Positions 34,900-35,654 of a stretch of DNA of 35,654 nucleotides are shown here, one piece after another. The notes under the pieces were generated by a model. That model did no database searches. It saw only the letters and a list, made by a program, of their open reading frames with translations, and was not told the DNA's origin. How positions within the stretch are numbered: the first letter of the stretch is position 1; each line of letters begins with the position of its first letter. The stretch spans positions 1 to 35,654 of the forward strand of contig QCNM01000008.1 of the NCBI GenBank assembly GCA_003210115.1. Reading direction: 5' to 3'. Source of the stretch: SAR116 cluster bacterium AG-426-A06 (GTDB lineage Bacteria > Pseudomonadota > Alphaproteobacteria > Puniceispirillales > Marisalimonadaceae). A program made the position numbers and the translations under genes.

Positions 34900-35654
34900 T
34901 TTTACTAATCTCTATCGCCTCTAAAATCCTATCTGGCAGTGCAGGTAGTTTTGTAATAATTGCTCCAGTAGCATTTCTAAGTGCATTCATTATTGCAGGT
35001 GCCGTTGGGATTAAAACATGTTCACCAAGGCCTCTTGCACCAAAAGGTCCTTCTGGATCATTTTTTTCTATTAACATTGATTCAATTTCAGGAACATCTC
35101 CGATAGATGGAATTAAATAATCATGAAGATTTTCAGTTTTTGAAGGAATATACTCTTCCATCAAAGCAAAACCTATCCCTTGTGCAATTCCTCCTTCAAT
35201 TTGGCCTTCAGCAAGAAGTGGGTTTATTGTTTTTCCAAGATCATGTGCAGCTGTTATTTTATCAATTTTTAATAAGCCGAGTTCAGTGTCTACTGTAATC
35301 TCTGCCATCTGAGCTCCATATCCATAAACTGCATAAGGTATTCCTTGTCCATTTTCATCTAAGGATGTAGTTGGTGGGTCATATGTTTCTTCAGCAACTA
35401 TAACATAATTATTTTCAATTATTTGAAGTACACTTAAATCAATTTTTTGTCTCTTCCCTTGATTGGAAATTATTATTTCATTTTTTTCGATTGTAATTAA
35501 AGAGTCATTTCCCATATTACTAAGTCTGAGTATTTTAGACCTGAGTTTTAATCCTGCATTATACGCAGCTTTTCCGGTTACATAAGTCTGTCTAGAAGCT
35601 GAAGTTTTACCACAATCAGGGGTTAAAAATGTATCAGGACTAACTAGGTCTATA
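34886..35654 (-). CDS. Molybdenum hydroxylase III, large subunit, C-terminal part (5' end outside window)
   Basis: The frame is open from the right edge of the window to the stop at 34886. The part beyond the apparent ATG at 35515 is also coding: it reads SPDTFLTPDCGKTSASRQTY, a strongly conserved stretch before the last third of XDH-type large subunits. Further on are YGYGAQMAEI, AAHDLGKTINPLLAEGQIEGG, and the catalytic glutamate in ARGLGEHVLI. So this is the C-terminal ~255 residues of a third molybdenum hydroxylase, not a small separate gene. Its FeS and FAD subunits are not visible. The stop overlaps the start of the 6-hydroxynicotinate-reductase-like gene, so the two are translated together. 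Confidence 0.92.
   Translation of the reverse strand, partial: IDLVSPDTFLTPDCGKTSASRQTYVTGKAAYNAGLKLRSKILRLSNMGNDSLITIEKNEIIISNQGKRQKIDLSVLQIIENNYVIVAEETYDPPTTSLDENGQGIPYAVYGYGAQMAEITVDTELGLLKIDKITAAHDLGKTINPLLAEGQIEGGIAQGIGFALMEEYIPSKTENLHDYLIPSIGDVPEIESMLIEKNDPEGPFGARGLGEHVLIPTAPAIMNALRNATGAIITKLPALPDRILEAIEISKNGSK

Noticed and set aside
34886-35515. A stand-alone 209-aa gene starting at 35515
   Set aside because: The frame stays open to the window edge and the upstream part encodes a conserved XDH stretch, so this is the end of a larger gene.
1-35654. CRISPR arrays, tRNA or rRNA genes, insertion sequences, attachment sites or prophage
   Set aside because: No regular spaced repeats, cloverleaf-like sequences, transposase or integrase frames, or terminal inverted repeats were seen.

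Overview
The window is strongly AT-rich (about 30% G+C by eye). It carries alphaproteobacterial gene families: PAS_7-type sensor kinases, a LivKHMGF importer, CoxSML-type molybdenum hydroxylases and UPF0280. The codon use, short gaps and overlapping genes suggest a free-living marine alphaproteobacterium with a streamlined genome. The exact lineage cannot be read from the sequence. There are no rRNA, tRNA, CRISPR or insertion-sequence features, and no intergenic stretch exceeds about 245 bases.

Layout. (1) 2-1300, plus strand: the tail of a DUF35-like OB-fold protein and its thiolase-like partner. (2) 8356-1318, minus strand: a signalling operon holding a 73-aa unknown protein, an 1802-aa hybrid histidine kinase with ten PAS modules, a DivK-like receiver, and a receiver fused to a class III nucleotide cyclase. 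(3) 10381-8599, minus strand: an EthD-like protein, a MaoC hydratase and a quinone-oxidoreductase-like dehydrogenase. (4) 10495-11460, plus strand: a DapA-superfamily aldolase or hydratase, divergent from group 3. (5) 31361-11469, minus strand: about 20 kb of 18 collinear, mostly overlapping genes. These are livKHMGF, molybdenum hydroxylase II (FAD and FeS subunits, a metallo-beta-lactamase lactonase, the large subunit), a degenerate SDR, two acyl-CoA synthetases around a second FeS subunit, a cupin, an HpaB-type flavin monooxygenase, a crotonase, and molybdenum hydroxylase I (large subunit fused to CoxG, plus FAD subunit). (6) 35654-31457, minus strand: the 3' part of a third molybdenum hydroxylase large subunit, a 6-hydroxynicotinate-reductase-like protein, a UPF0280 (ApbE-like) protein and a BenE-type transporter.

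How it may work together (inference). Groups 5 and 6 look like a catabolic island for one or more aromatic or heteroaromatic acids. LivKHMGF and BenE would import the substrate and the CoA ligases would activate it. Molybdenum hydroxylases would add oxygen from water, and the HpaB-type enzyme would add it from O2. The reductase-like, crotonase, lactonase and hydratase proteins would open and process the ring. The layout resembles two known schemes: furoyl-CoA (hmfABCDE: Mo hydroxylase, CoA ligase, crotonase) and anaerobic nicotinate (Mo hydroxylase, then 6-hydroxynicotinate reductase). It matches neither, and the substrate is unknown. No dedicated transcription factor lies in the window.
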